64,000 nucleotides of DNA from Guyanagaster necrorhizus (GCF_019112545.1 NW_025064883.1:1128100-1192099); one strand, 5' to 3'. Counted from the stretch's first letter, positions 32,894 to 45,804 are shown. The notes: generated from the sequence alone by a model not told the origin. Made by a program: numbers and translations.

Positions 32894-34324
32894 CTAGCCT
32901 AGTCTTGGCCGTTTGTTAGGCCTTCCCACAGCCTCGCTTGACGCCCCGCGCTTTTCCCTGAATGGCCTAGATTTCTTTTCTCTTTGCCCAATTTTCTTCT
33001 GTTTCTTTTCAATCGCCTTTTTAACTGCACGCTCTCCGCCGCTTTGGGCCAGTGCATCATATCTCGCACGCATCAATAATTTCTTCTTGTCAGCTAATAG
33101 ACGGATTTTTGGTGAGATGAACCCATTAGAAGCGGGAAATGCAAAGTACCTTCTTTCATCCACCAGGATCCTTTACCCTGTGCCTGCTTCTCCTTCTCCT
33201 CCTTCCTCAGCTTATCGAGGGCTCCTCGCTCCACTTCTTCTCGCCTGTCTTTACTAATGGCGCTTTCGGCTCTCTTGACCGCCAATTCCAGCTTTTCTAC
33301 CTCATTTTCCCTGTCCGAGCGAAGATGTTTAGGTGACGACGCCAAGAGCTTCCTGGAGCGCTTCAAGTTTTCTCGTAGAATCTGAAATTCGGTTTTGTGT
33401 GCTGTAGTTAGAAACGCGTAATTGTGACGGTATTTCTCTTCTGAGAATTCGCCTGATAGAGGTAAAAATCTTGGGTCCCGTGGTTGCTAACAAGTGAAGG
33501 CTTCTATTGAGTATATCTACAAAGTAAACATCACGCACAACTGTTTTCACTTCGACGACAGTGCGTCTCCGAGTTACTGGTTTCTTAGAGGTCATTTCCA
33601 TGGGACTATTTGACGGGTGAACATGATAAAATGGGCCTTGAGAGCACCACGTACGCGTGTTTATTTTGCCGGGGTGCAGATTTAGGCCTCTCATGGTCGG
33701 ATTGCTTCCTCCCCTTCCCCTTACTTGCAAGAGTCTTGAATGCTGATTCTACTTCCCCGTCTTCATCGGAGTCAGAGTCAGAAATTGTTTCTACCTGTAC
33801 CAAAGCGCGTTGTGCTGTCCGGAGGGATCCCATGGAGAGTAAAGACATATCTAAAGCAAGTCGGTTATTCAGAGCGAATCGCTGACAGAGTGCACACTTG
33901 CTATCTTGGATTTCTTTCCTCTGTCTATACATCAGACACAAAAAAAGTCAAACTTGAAGCAACGTACTAGTTTAGAAGGTCCGGGCAGGGCCATGGCATC
34001 CTCCCACTCGTCGTCAACCCATTGCGCGGCTCTTGGCGCATCAGCATCTTCTATATCATTTTCGGATTCATCCTCGGGATTGCTCCCCCTTGACTCATCC
34101 TCTGGATCAGTGTCTTGCTCCTCCGAGTCATCATCTTCAGACGATGAGGCCTGAGAATTCTGTATGATCTCGTCTGCATTGCGTGTTTTCCCTGTTGACT
34201 TGCGGATCTCAGTTGTATCCCGCACCCTCTTGGGCGAAACCTTTGCGATAACTTGTGGTGGAGTGGTTGAAGGACGATTTCGACGAGGGGGCAGTCGAGA
34301 AACTGGTCGACTACGACGAGGCAT
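32894..34324 (-). CDS. RRP36: rRNA-processing protein Rrp36
   Basis: Starts MPRRSRPVSRLPPRRNRPST at 34324, with a strongly acidic stretch (SSSEDDDSEEQDTDPEDESR...). MSLLSMGSLRTAQRAL follows, the conserved Rrp36 start block. Then come RRRTVVEVK, RDPRFLPLSGEFSEEKYRHN and YAFLTTAHKTEF, and a long basic coiled coil. KGSWWMKEADKKKLLMRARYDAL and a KR-rich tail finish the chain. Rrp36 acts in the nucleolus in early 35S pre-rRNA cleavage for the 40S subunit. The join between the acidic N-terminal exon and the MSLLSM exon does not keep phase with the simplest gtacgt donor, so the exact boundary near 33960-34000 is open. Confidence 0.85.
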
Positions 34325-34364
34325 TCAGAAAGGAAGGGTGGTTATTTCAATTTTGTTTTTTCAA

Positions 34365-34376
34365 TGACGTCACGTG
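34365..34376. promoter_or_regulatory. Overlapping CRE (TGACGTCA) and E-box (CACGTG)
   Basis: TGACGTCA at 34365-34372 runs into CACGTG at 34371-34376. It lies 41 bases upstream of Rrp36 and about 190 upstream of the large membrane protein gene on the other strand. The two palindromes share two bases, so factors would compete or combine there. Role inferred from position. Confidence 0.4.
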
Positions 34377-34562
34377 AACATGCTACTAGAGTCGTCCTGG
34401 ATAACTGATTCAAGCGCACGTTCTTCTAATTTGAATTGATCATGCAAAGTGCCTGTCACGGTGTCAGAAGACTCTGAACAAGAAATCGGCTCACCAGCTC
34501 GTCGAATGTTCCGGTTGGATGCTACGACACTCTACAGCATCTCTCCGGAAAGCTGAAGGGCC

Positions 34563-37500
34563 ATGGCTGTCAAGGATCTTGTCGACCGCTACGAGTCTTC
34601 GCTGTCGGCGTCTAGTCCAGCTCCTGGCCCCAGCAGTTCTAAGGTTACGAGTTTCCAGTCAAGCCTACGATCCCCAGGTCGCTCCAAAGTCCAAGAATAT
34701 GACAACACATCTACCAGTGCGTTCTGAATTCCGTTTCGTTTGAATGTTTCTTATCGGTACCATATGTACAAAGAGATTCCACTGCCACCACATCCCCTGA
34801 TGATGACGGCTACCACGACTCCTGACGATTCACGACAACTCACGATTGACATAGCCAACCTAGGCAAGAGAAGCAAAAGCAGAAAGAACAGTGGCAGGAG
34901 TGTTCATGAAGGCAGAAGTATACTCTCTGGTACAAGCGAAGAACCGAAGCGTCCGTCTTATGTATTGGACCAATATCCACCCATGGATTCCGATTCAGAC
35001 AACTTGGTATTCGCGCTTTCACCTATAGAGAAAACCTCGCTAATCCAGAGGCATAACACAAAAAAAGTTACAGGGCCTCACATGCCCGTCCCTGTTACCA
35101 CTTTCTTCGCTCGAAAGGCTGCCCCGCTGCATCTCCCTAGACTCGACAAGTACCTTTCTTCTCTTCCTCTGCCAGATTTCCTCCAGGACGATTCCAAGTG
35201 GGACAAAAAGTCCATGTTTCCTCCTATGGATCGTCTAGCACTTACTGGGTGTTCCCTGGACGACCTAGAGACTAACTCCAAGGTTCCTGCTTCTTGGAAA
35301 GACAGAAAGACAATACTTGGATCAGCAGTAGGGATAGTATTGGGAGTCACGGTGCGTCTATTTACCTATTGGTGAAAGCGTTATTTAATAATACCAGGGC
35401 TCGAGTGCACTCGCTACGTACTACAGTCTCCAGGGCCTGACGAACACCGTGCAAATATTCGCCTTGATCTTGAACACGATCGGTCTGCTACCACATTTCT
35501 TTCATGTATTTCTTTGATCTGATCGTCCATTACAGCGCCAGTGAAGGGAAGTCAGGTTCTGAGTGAATGGAGACGATTGTTTCTTGGTACCATGTTAGTC
35601 CTGAGTCCTGTCGTTGTGTCAAAATTGACCAAAGTCTGTAGTCCAAATATTATCGCTCTCAACTTTGCATCCACTCTCATCCAATCATTGGTGTACCTCA
35701 TCATTTTCTTCGTCATCTCGTCCGGGCTCCTTTATTACTTCTTTCGCTCTGCCCTCGGCTGTGATCGTTACACGTGTGTCGAGGGTTTACAGCAAACGGT
35801 ACAGGAAGGGAAAAGATGGGCGTTGCTCGTCGTGACGTTTATCCTCACTGTGTTTTACCTTCCTCTCAGTACGATGGCCGTTCATGTCCTCGTTTGGTCT
35901 GATGATCTTTGGGCCGTTACCAATCCATACACGAATGCGACTTCTTTTCCGCCTGTTGTCGCTTCTTTGGGACCCGCTGATGAATATCGTGATCCCTTAG
36001 ACTTTTGCTGGACAACAACTATGAAGAAGAATGAAATCAACTTTGCGCCGGTCGTGGTCGTGCTTGCATCCGTAGTGGTTATTTCGGTAAGTGTTACTCT
36101 GTGTTCTTATGCATGACGCTGACCTTACTTTCGTAGCTAACGATCTGGTTTCCAATCGCACTTCGTAGTGTCATTAAACACTCTATCCCCAAAGTTGATC
36201 GTTATACTAGTTTGGGCAGGCTGAGAAATAGCGTTGACCTTGATGGAGAGTACCATCGACTATTGGCTCGAGATCAAAACCCGTTCGCGTTTCTTTACAG
36301 CGGTAAGCGTCTCAATTATTGGACTGTGGTGGCCTGTAACATTAAGGTCGCCAGGATATCGTCGTGGCTGGGGAACTTACCAGTCCACTTTCCTTTTTGC
36401 CAAGTTTAGCACCCTTGTTATCATCGCGGTCATTGATCCGGACAATTGCTTGTTCTGCTCCTTTCCCCGTTCTACCATCCTCATCGTCCGACAAGTATTG
36501 CTCCTAGTTTCGACCATCGGGTTCTTCCTGGCTCAGTGCATCGTTGCACCATTTCTTGACCCGGTCAATAATGCCAGCGAATGGACATCCAGACTGAATT
36601 ATGTGTCAACGGCTATTATTGCTTTGTTAGTCGCACTTGACATTCCTGGGCAGAAGATTTACAATGCCTATCTGCTTTATATGTATGTGTACAACCCTCT
36701 CCACAAAGACACGACTCAACGGGGCTTTCAGAATTTATATCATCACTTATGGATTAAGCATATGTAAGTCTACTTTCGCTATAGAAATGCTATAAACATG
36801 TTTTTCAGATTTCACTATAATAAATTTGAGTCCTGTACGTCGGATGGTCAAGAGTACGTATACTTTTTAATATACTTGATACTTCTGGAACTAACACGTC
36901 CTAGGGCTCGCACGCAGGATAGATTTCAGTAAGTCAGTTAAAAGTCATGCATTTGTGTACTGAGTCACATGGACAGGCATTGATATCTTTTCTCCCCGGT
37001 AGGAGACTTAATCTAAGTTATTTAGTTCAATCTAACTAAGTATGTAAACCGACAGGTTGGATCTTTCTCCTCTCTCTCTCCACACCAAGCGACGTATATG
37101 GCAGGAATCAATCACTGCACTGCTATTAACAAGTCCCGAGTGTAGGATCCCCGCGAAGCAACGCATGGTGTTCGCGCAGGCTCGAGACTCTGAATTCCCC
37201 CCATATCTTTTGAACTTCAGTGGAACGCCTGCGGAAAGACACGCAGAGAATCTTAAGGTGAAAGAAAATTCACGACAAAGTGAATGTATCAGTTGACCTC
37301 TGGACTAGATTTTACGTGAAATTGGTTCGCTCAAATATAATAAGGCATCCGCACTATTATCAGGGCCAGATTACGAGTGGTTTAGGAAGTTGGAGTCCCA
37401 AATACAGAAATATTTCATAGGCCCCGACTGTTATTGGAAAAGCCCGTCTGAAACGAAGCCAGAATCAGTGGGATGCGCTAACTTCTTCGGCAACGCTTGG

Positions 37501-39045
37501 TGGATACCCTTCCCCCCTACGCTAGTCCGTTTTGTATGCGTTTCATATCTATTCCTTTCTACTAACGTCACCACCCAGGTTCTTCGCTATGACAGCGGAT
37601 CATACGCTGTTTTACAAGAAGTAGCCGATCTTGAAGCGTATATATCGCAGAATTCATTACACAGCATTCGTCGACGGCGGCATATACGATTGTCACTCAG
37701 AGCTCTTGACGGGCAGGTAGTCAAGTGGCCGTATGAGCATATAACGGTGAAAGCGTCGACTTTAATAAATTTCGAGCTAGCTGGTCTGACGTGTTGATAG
37801 CTTATCGGATCGCAGCCCCCTTTATCATGGGGTCGGAGAAGATATAAGACGCAGTCTTCAACTTATTACGATTATTGTGTTCTGCGAATCAAGCAACGTG
37901 GCCATTTGGCCTGGCAAGGTCTCCAGCTAGGAAGCGGTTTTGATATCAACCTCGCTTATTCCAAGAAGTTGGATGTCGATGGCAGCATTATTGGATTAAA
38001 TGACGATTTCGATCTCACACCGCTGCTTGCACGCTTTTTTATGTTGAATAGGCAGCTCATTTCTTCAAGACTCGCATATATCGAGACTACGTTGGCCAGT
38101 TACAGGCGACACCACAGAAGAGAGTGTCTTCGGAAATCGGAGGCTCTGACCTATCGCTTTTTGTCCTGTGTCTACGATCATCCGCGCGAACCTTCTGGCC
38201 TTACGGCTAGTTCCATAGAGATGGAGAAAGATCCACGAATGCGAATGTTAATGTCCGGAAGCGAGGAGGTGTTCTCAGCAGCTTATACTCGGTTTTCGGC
38301 TGTATCTGTCAATGAAACAAGTACTTGGTGGTATATATTCTGGGTATGTGTTTGGAAAGATATTGTTTTCACATAATTTATATCCCCATAGGACGATCTA
38401 TGGCGACGAAATCACGACACAATATCAGGATTAGAGCTCCATGCGGTTGACTTCAATCCATCTTATCCCACATCTATTGCGTACACTCCTCTTCCTCGAG
38501 CAGCGCTAGAGGCATTTCTCATGCAGCGAGGTCTTTTATCAAAGTCGCCGCGTTGGGGCGATTTCTTTTACTCTGGCTTCCTGAACAAACTATATTTGCG
38601 GCTGAATGAAACCGTGTTTCGTGGGTCTAGCAGAGTATGTCTTTTTCTCGACCTATTTGTATAATTTCTCATGCTCCGTCAGGCTATTTTATTCCATATT
38701 GGACAGGACCACTCAGAGTTGGATATGGAAGATGTAGACCTTGAGACTTTGGTTCAACCTTCAACGTTAGGTACAGGAGGTGGGACAGATCATGACAATT
38801 CCTCTATTCGTGCTAGGCCTACATATAGATGGGAAGGCTTGCTTAGTGACCCTGTGCACAGGGGGACAAGACGGAGAAGCCATTTCCTTGCCAAGCTTGG
38901 TGCGTGGATAGGAATTACTCCGCTTTGGAGATCCGGTGTAGCGTCACAGGGCCTTTCACTCGACATTCAGATGGAAAATGGACGATACGTACTGCTTGAT
39001 CATGGTTCCAACTTTGGAGGAAGCTACGTCGATGGTTTAACTTGA
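34563..39045 (+). CDS. Very large uncharacterised multipass membrane protein
   Basis: About fifteen to twenty exons can be followed in phase from MAVKDLVDRYESSLSASSP to SNFGGSYVDGLT. A disordered Ser-rich N terminus contains DSDSDNLVFALSP. Then come about eight hydrophobic spans: ILGSAVGIVLGVT, VQIFALILNTI, LGTMLVLSPVVVS, LVYLIIFFVISSGLLYYF, LLVVTFILTVFYLPLS, VVVVLASVVVISLTIWFPIA, VLLLVSTIGFFLAQCIVAPF and YVSTAIIALLVALDIPG. YRRGWGTYQSTFLFAKFSTL and DPVNNASEWTSRLNYV look conserved. The C-terminal half, about 600 residues, appears soluble (HTKRRIWQESITALL; GPDYEWFRKLESQIQKYFIG; SSRLAYIETTLASYRRHHRRE). Function unknown. It is not an obvious transporter family, and no catalytic motif is seen. Confidence 0.72.
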
Positions 39046-39161
39046 TAACTTATGGTAACAACTGAACGACATAATGAGAATTGTATCGTAACGATTTATT
39101 TACTGTGAAACCATCGGGCTTAGCAAAATAGACATCATGAGCGTAATTAAACGTGAAGCTT

Positions 39162-41075
39162 TCAGGCAATAATGCAATATTCTTGTACAAAATATTTCTC
39201 ACTCAGTGCCGGGGAAGTATCCTGAGGCTCTCTTTCGACGGCCCAATCGTCCCTGAACTCCTTTTCTAATAGAAGAAGGTCCTCCACCACGGTGTGTCCT
39301 GCTGCAACAGCTTCAAACAAGCACAGACGAATGAATGGTTTCGTTGGTAGTGTTCTTAAACCTAAGAGGAAATTTGCGCTCATACAACGAGGACAAGCCC
39401 GTTCTAGGGCTAAGAATTATGATCAGTCAATGCAAACAACTTGAAAACATAATTTAAATTACTTATGTGGCTTCTGAGCTCCCCAAGGTGCAACGGGCGA
39501 AGGAACGGAACGTATATTATTTCATGTCTAGGAACAACATGTACGGAACGTTAGCCCGCCAGTTCGAGGTCAGCCTGATATTCGGGAGGTGATGTCTGGT
39601 TCTTACCGCCATCCAAATCAACATTATGTCTGCTAGGTCGTGGTCTCGATATCTGGGATTTATGGATTTGACGAATGACTAGACGTGCCGGCTTATATCT
39701 GATTGATACCCTAAGGACATTTGCTTTTTCAGACTTCATACCTAGTATATATTCAAGGGACTTACCACTAAACCGGCACTAATAGACAATCACGTCAGAA
39801 GAAAAAAAGTTCTTTTTTTTCAACTGAGCTGTTTGAGGATCTGCCCTTCCCTGAGATCATCATGTGCTCGCTCATACTTCGCACAATCCTATGATACCAA
39901 CGAGCAAACGAAGTCAGCAAATCATGACGCTCAGGCAAACTTCCCTTACGAAATCTCGACGAGTCTCATTCAGCGCCAATGCCCGTTCGAGATGTCCTAA
40001 AGTTCTAACGAGAAACCCAAATATTTCTCTCGCTTTCTTGAGATTGAGAGTAACTTTGTCAGGAAGCCCGAGGGAACCGACAGTCTCGAATACGCCACGC
40101 ATCTAAGGAAATATTGTTATAAACAGGGAGAAACCTGCGGTCCTTTATATTCACTTGATGGAAAACGGACTATTCACGCGTTGCAGCCCATGTGCACTTG
40201 GCTTCGTGAAAGCATGTAGCTCATCTCTTAGTCTTCGTCGCTCTTTTTGATAGCAAGTAAGCACCAACACTTCTGAAACCGCTGCAAAAGCGTACCTTGT
40301 TCGTAATCAGTCTTACCGATACGTTAGTAGGCAACAAAGATTCGAGAAAAGTTATCCATATCTGCGCGATCAAGGAGACCGATAGCCCCCTGTCAACAAA
40401 ATCCAGTACGATCAAAGGCGAAGAGCAGGACAAGGTCTCGTACGATGAATATGGCCACCATTCGCGTCGTATAGGCACCCTACAGAGTCACTAGGATGTA
40501 AGAGACTGGATTATTCTTTATTTACCCTAGAAAATCCGAATAGAAATATCTAAAGGCAATGAATGAATGCGCTTACACTTGATTTCCTACACAAAATGTT
40601 TGCATACTTCATCACCTGGAAAATGGTTTCTGAAAGCTGCTCAGCGACTCTATGTTAAAGAAACAAAAAAAAAGAGAACAAACAGGGCAATAAAAGCGTA
40701 GGCTTCCTCCACTTTATCAGCTTGGCTCAGAACCTCTTCCGGATTGATAGAAAACAATTTGCTGTATTGGTGGATCAGATCGAGTATCTCCGTTTGAAAT
40801 GAGGTAACGCCGGTTGAACACAGAGTGGTCTGATATGTTGGACGGTCTATCGAATACACAGAATTGTATGATGCATGGCAAGATACTTGCAGTGCACAAA
40901 GGCAGGCCGGGCGAAAGTCATAAACCGGATTTGTACCGCGGCAATATTATGGCTACCGCCAGGTGCAACTAAGTTCAAGTATGCACAACACAAGCCTAGC
41001 TTTATGCATAAGCCGATGGATAGGAATCACCTTCACCAACACTCACAGATGTTGTTGATCGTTCGCCATATGCAT
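39162..41075 (-). CDS. Intron-rich gene of unknown function
   Basis: The 5' end fits ATG at 41075 or 41069 (MHMANDQQHL), an intron to APGGSHNIAAVQIRFMTFARPAFVH, then a GC-AG intron (donor at 40890). The next exon reads YRPTYQTTLCSTGVTSFQTE and continues ILDLIHQYSKLFSINPEEVL. The last exon is clear: GLRTLPTKPFIRLCLFEAVAAGHTVVEDLLLLEKEFRDDW and on to SEKYFVQEYCIIA. An exon near 39914-40102 reads GLPDKVTLNLKKAREIFGFLVRTLGHLE and is helical. Exons between could not be joined with certainty. No family is recognised. It starts 50 bases downstream of the Nus1 stop, so the two may overlap in transcripts. Confidence 0.5.
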
Positions 41076-41125
41076 TTTAACGTATATAAATGTCCGATAT
41101 TATTATAACAAATCCATACACAAGG

Positions 41126-42295
41126 CTACTTCCCGAACCGCATCTCAGCACCGGCGAATTCGTCAAGAGCATCTCTGAATGCCATTTCCGTTAGTGGGAC
41201 AGGCCATCTCGCAGAGTAGAATCTCTGAGGGAGGACCCAAGTTATCCAAGCGGCGTGCCGTTTTATATGTCGATTATGGCTGGGAAACATCAGAGCTGGT
41301 CATCTGATAAAGTGAAAGCAACCCACTGTATTTCAGTAAGTCTTGTCTGCCAGGGAGGAAATCCGTGCAATTCTAAAGGTGTGCGGTTATATTTAGATGG
41401 AGACATTGGGTGGACAATCATGAAGTCAGGCGGAGGAAATCCGTCCTTTCCTACATATATTGTTCAACATCAGTGATAGACAGAAAAAGTATAAAAATTT
41501 CCATACCCTCAAGTCTCTGGCCCAACTCAGCAACAGAAAGTTTAAAGTCATCGATATTTGATATTTTTGAATAAGAGTTTTCTAATTTGCAAATGGAATG
41601 TGCAGCCGCAGCAATTACAGGTTTAGATGACGACGAGGAGACGATATGCAGCGTCATTGGTCCATATGAATTGCGCGCAGCTACACATGAATGTTTTAGT
41701 GTAACATAAAAAAACGCTCATGGAGATGTGTACGCACCTGTACGTCTCCGTCGCCCGGACTTGGGCTCACAAACAGCCTCAGAGCAAGAGCGGGGGAGAG
41801 ATATAATCATATATGGATTGACTTCTGGAATTTGCTCTGGAGAGACTGGCCTGGAATCCGGTTCCGATAAGGGAGGTGTCGGGGGATATTCGTGGTCCAT
41901 GGCTGGTTCATAAGGCTTCGATGATAACGCTATATGGTGTTGAATAGTAGTAGCTGACGCCTGAAGTAACCCTATGCTCGTTGAGAATGTTGCCCCGTGA
42001 GCACATCAAAGAACATACCTTCACTGTCGTATACTGTAACCTTTTCAATACCCAATTCACGACACCAGTCCACGGTTCTGTAGACGCTTTCCAATAGACA
42101 TGTGTGGGTAATGTCGGGATGTATGTCGAGGTCGGGAACGAAAAGCACGGCCAAGTGTTTTGGTATACGGCGACGCGGTGCTGTAAGAGGAAGAGGAGGA
42201 ACAGAATTGAAACGTTTCCAGCACGAAGACGCAAAGATGGCAATAGAGTATAATGCGTGAATCAAACGAAGGAAGAGAAAAGCCACGACGACCAT
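41126..42295 (-). CDS. NUS1: Nus1/NgBR-like subunit of cis-prenyltransferase (dehydrodolichyl diphosphate synthase complex)
   Basis: The N terminus MVVVAFLFLRLIHALYSIAI is a membrane segment. PKHLAVLFVPDLDIHP, CLLESVYRTVDWCRELGIEKVTVYDSEG and HIVSSSSSKPVIAAAAHSIC follow. Late blocks are PPPDFMIVHPMSPSKYNRTPLELHGFPPWQTRLTEI and MAFRDALDEFAGAEMRFGK. The last residues give RFG-K, matching the C-terminal RxG motif through which Nus1/NgBR subunits complete the active site of the catalytic partner. It lacks the catalytic Asp motif of the UppS/Rer2 subunit, as expected. The complex makes dolichol on the ER for glycosylation. An acidic, Pro-rich insert (EYPPTPPLSEPDSRPVSPEQ) is a lineage feature. Confidence 0.86.
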
Positions 42296-42519
42296 CGTGG
42301 CATTGAAGAAGGAAAGAAATTTGTCAAGGTGCACTGTGCAGAACAATCTGGGCTATTTCCGGGCACCTATTTCCTAACGTAATTAGTGACGTGTGACCAC
42401 GTACGCGCTTAAATGGTTGTGAAAATTTCAAGTTACAACTACTATCGATCTTACTGAGTACAATTATTATGTCCATTCCATCGCTCAAACTTGAAAATGA
42501 TTGACAGTACCTCCCATCT

Positions 42520-44439
42520 TTACAAAAATTCTTTGGGTCGCTGAGCAGCATCCCCACCAGCTTCATCGTAGACGAGTCCGGCGACTCTGAACGCGAGTTC
42601 TATTCGTACGGATTGAAGTAGACGAACTCTCAATACGAAGAAAGCACCCACCATCAGCTTGAGCCCGTATAGCAGCCTCGGCGTATACTCTAACCACATC
42701 CTCCGTGCCGCTAGGGCGTACAAAGGAACGGCCACCTTGGTACAAGTTGACTAGCTCCTCAACCTTTTGCTGGAGTCCCGGAGGGCTCACTAAACGTCGT
42801 TCAGCATCCTCTGTAAGGAAGGTATTCCGGTCACCAACGACTACTTTGACAAGGCGGTTAGGCAAATCCGCGTAGAGCGAGTCCCATTCGACACCGGTGT
42901 ACGATTTATGGGCAAGGACGACCTCAACGAGAAGCATATCGGAAAGTGCATCTCCAACCGTCTGATTGATCAATTCAGTCAAGCTGATCAAGTGTTTTAG
43001 AGCTCCGGACTGGGCAGGCGACAGAGGTTGATGTGATTTCAGTGTGGCCAACGTAGTGTCCGAGAAGAGAACTGTGCCATGTCCGTTGGCTTCGAAGTAC
43101 ACACCAATGTCATAGTGCTCCGCGGCATGATGCAGATGTTTCACGCCAGTAGGTACACATTTGACAGGAAGACGCTTTGTTCTTTGATAAGTATGTAGAT
43201 TATATGAGTTAGAGAACAACATACTTCAAGGAGGTATTTTGTCGATGCTCCATTGGCATAAGCTGTTTGCACGATGCCGACCTTGATCTCGTTTTCAAGA
43301 CCCGCAAGTTTCACGAAATCGACAATAAAAGCAGCAACCAGCGCCGCGATTTTGTCCCCGTCGAGCATATGGAAATGGCCACGTTCATCGAGATAAAAGT
43401 ACATTAGGCGATCAGCATCACCGTCAAGGCTGCAGGCACGTTCACCAGGCTGCAATTTGTCTGCTAACGACGGAGGGAGTTTCTGGGTCGTCTTGACAAA
43501 ATCTGCACCACAGTTCTTGTTCAAGACTCCAAGTGTGGTTGTCGCGGTATTCGCCAAAGAAAATGGAAGGGTGTCGCCCAGGTATTGAGATAATTGTGAG
43601 GCAGCAATGGCACCGACACCATTAGCACAATCAATGAGCAACGTTGGCGGTGTGGGCCTCCCAGCCTGAAGAGAGATGATATGGTCAAGTTGGTGCAAAT
43701 AAAACCCTTAAGAGGTATACCCACGACAAGTTTCTTGAAAGCACCACTGAGCTTCTCAAAGTAACCTTGTTCGGAGTCGACCCCGTACGACTCTTCTGTG
43801 CCCTTGGTGTTGATAGCTCGGACCAAGTAATGCAAAATTGGAGTGGTAGTAACACCGGCGTTCCTCGCATCGGCACCAATGGCCTTGAAACCATCCTCCA
43901 GAGCGGCTACAAGCGCCGGCCCAGACGGTCGCGTATCCCTCGCGTAAACGATGCGAGTTGGCTTCGACAAGTCGATTTTAGCTGTTTGAACGAAACTCTC
44001 TAGAGCAGAGACAAAGTCCGCCGATGTCACAGCGTTGGACAGGACAGTGGCGTGTCCTTCCCACGAAGCTTCGAGCATCTCACCTCGCGGATCAACTATC
44101 TTGACGCCGTTGTCCTGCGGGTGCAACGACTAAGGTGGGACAGACGTAGGTACGAGGACGAAACGTACATCCTCAGGATTGTGGGACGCCGTTATCATTA
44201 CCCCGACGGTCCTGCCATCAAGTTTCTTGCTTCGCAGCGCAGCGATGATGCCTACTCTGAATAGGACAGAGTCCAATACTGATGCCCTGAAATACCAGTG
44301 AGCAGATTATCGTGTATCGGCTCGAATCAAGAACGTACAATGTCCTGAATCCGGCTGTACCATACTGGAAAGTGACATTCTCCGGCTTTGGATGAAGATC
44401 AGATAGAGATTGGATTTCTTTGCGAGGAAGAGAGGCCAT
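42520..44439 (-). CDS. PCM1: Phosphoacetylglucosamine mutase
   Basis: Starts MASLPRKEIQSLSDLHPKPE at 44439 with FQYGTAGFRT. The phosphoserine loop is VGVMITASHNPEDDNGVK. VYARDTRPSGPALVAALEDG and TTTPILHYLVR follow. The metal loop is ERACSLDGDADRLMYFY, and the sugar loop is YFEANGHGTVLFS. FVRPSGTEDVVRVYAEA is the C-terminal phosphate-binding loop. An intron joins AQAD to ELAFRVAGLVYDEAGG. The enzyme converts GlcNAc-6-P to GlcNAc-1-P in the cytosol, one step before UDP-GlcNAc for chitin and glycoproteins. All expected loops are intact. It neighbours Nus1, which serves the same glycosylation route, though shared regulation is not shown. Confidence 0.93.
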
Positions 44440-44603
44440 ACTGCACGATGAAGGTGTCGACGATGAGGAAGAAAGTGAAGGAGCTGTGAAGCCCCCTCTG
44501 GGCACAGGAAAGCACTGCACGTGGCTATGACGCACTAATTTTGAGACTCAAACCACCACCTCCTTCTAATCTAAAGGTCATCGGCTCCAGTATTACTCTT
44601 TAA

Positions 44604-45628
44604 ATGCCGTCCAAGTCTCCCGCACAGGTCCTATTAGAAAAGGCAGACAAGAAGGCCAACTCGTCTACTGGCTGGTTCTCATCCTCCTCCTCCAAATGGG
44701 AAGACGCTGGAGACCTGTATCAGCAGGCTGCCAACTCATTCAAGCTTGAGAAACTTTTCAAGGAGGCTGGAGATTGCTTTTCTAGGGAAGCAGAATGCCG
44801 AGAGCAGTGCAAGGAAGACAGTGAAGCAGCCAATGCATGGTGGAATGCTGCCAAAGCGTACAAGCGCGGATATCCTCAGCGTACGTATCCTTGCCTTGTG
44901 TTCTTTTATTCAGCTTAATCTGTCTGGGTGTTAGAGGCCATTGATGCACTGACTCAAACCATAACCTTCCTCACCAGGGGTGGAAGGTTTCGACAGGCTG
45001 CTGATAGGGAGAAAGAAATCGGCCAGATATATCTGCAGGAGAACAACGATCTACGGAAGGCATGCGAGAGCTACGAACGAGCTGGGGAATGGTACGCACA
45101 GGAGGATGCCATGGCGTGAGTATTGTGACCCATGTCCCGGGATCGCAGCGTCTCATTTCATCGCAGCACCGCCAATGCCTGCTTCAAAGACGCCGCTGAC
45201 CTGCGGGCAGACCTTGAAGAGTATCCGCAAGCCATTGCTCGATACGAAGAAGTCGCCAATCATTCATTGGGATCAGCGCTTACGAAATACAGCGTGAAGG
45301 AATACTGGCTACGGGCGGGCTTGTGTGCTCTGGCCATGAATGTGCGTTCGATGCCGTATTTTCGGTACCATGGATGCTAATACTACGCCAGGATCCTGTC
45401 ACCGCCCGGCGTAGTGCGACGAACTATGCGAACCAGGACGTGACTTTTACGTCTACTCGGGAATGCAAGTTCCTGAAAGCCTTGATTGAAGCGATGGAAA
45501 GCGGAGATGTCGAGGCATATACCGGGGCCGTGGTGGAGTATGACCAAGTCACCAAGCTCGATAACTGGAAGACTAGCATGTTGCTGAAGATTAAGCGAGG
45601 AATCCAAGAGGAACCGGGCCTCACCTAG
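44604..45628 (+). CDS. SEC17: Alpha-SNAP, vesicular fusion protein Sec17
   Basis: Four exons encode about 290 residues starting MPSKSPAQVLLEKADKKANS, then GWFSSSSSKWEDAGDLYQQAANSFKLEKLFKEAG. EAANAWWNAAKAYKRGYPQQAIDAL, REKEIGQIYLQENNDLRKAC, YERAGEWYAQEDAMATANAC and KYSVKEYWLRAGLCALAMND follow. The C terminus KTSMLLKIKRGIQEEPGLT carries the acidic-hydrophobic end that stimulates Sec18/NSF. The TPR-like helical repeats bind SNARE complexes, and the protein recruits NSF for disassembly. Introns are near 44880-44935, 45118-45167 and 45340-45391. It is divergent from the phosphoacetylglucosamine mutase with a 164-base gap. Confidence 0.95.
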
Positions 45629-45804
45629 GATGAAATAGTAGAAATTATTGTCGTGTAATTTTTAGCTGAAAGGCGGACATTGCCGATTTGTGCGATTCGA
45701 GAATCCTGTCATCACATTGGGTGACTCACAGAGACTGCCATGCCTCGCACCACCGCTCTTGACTTTCTTTCTTTACCTGCCACGACTTGTCGCTAGTGTT
45801 CGAA

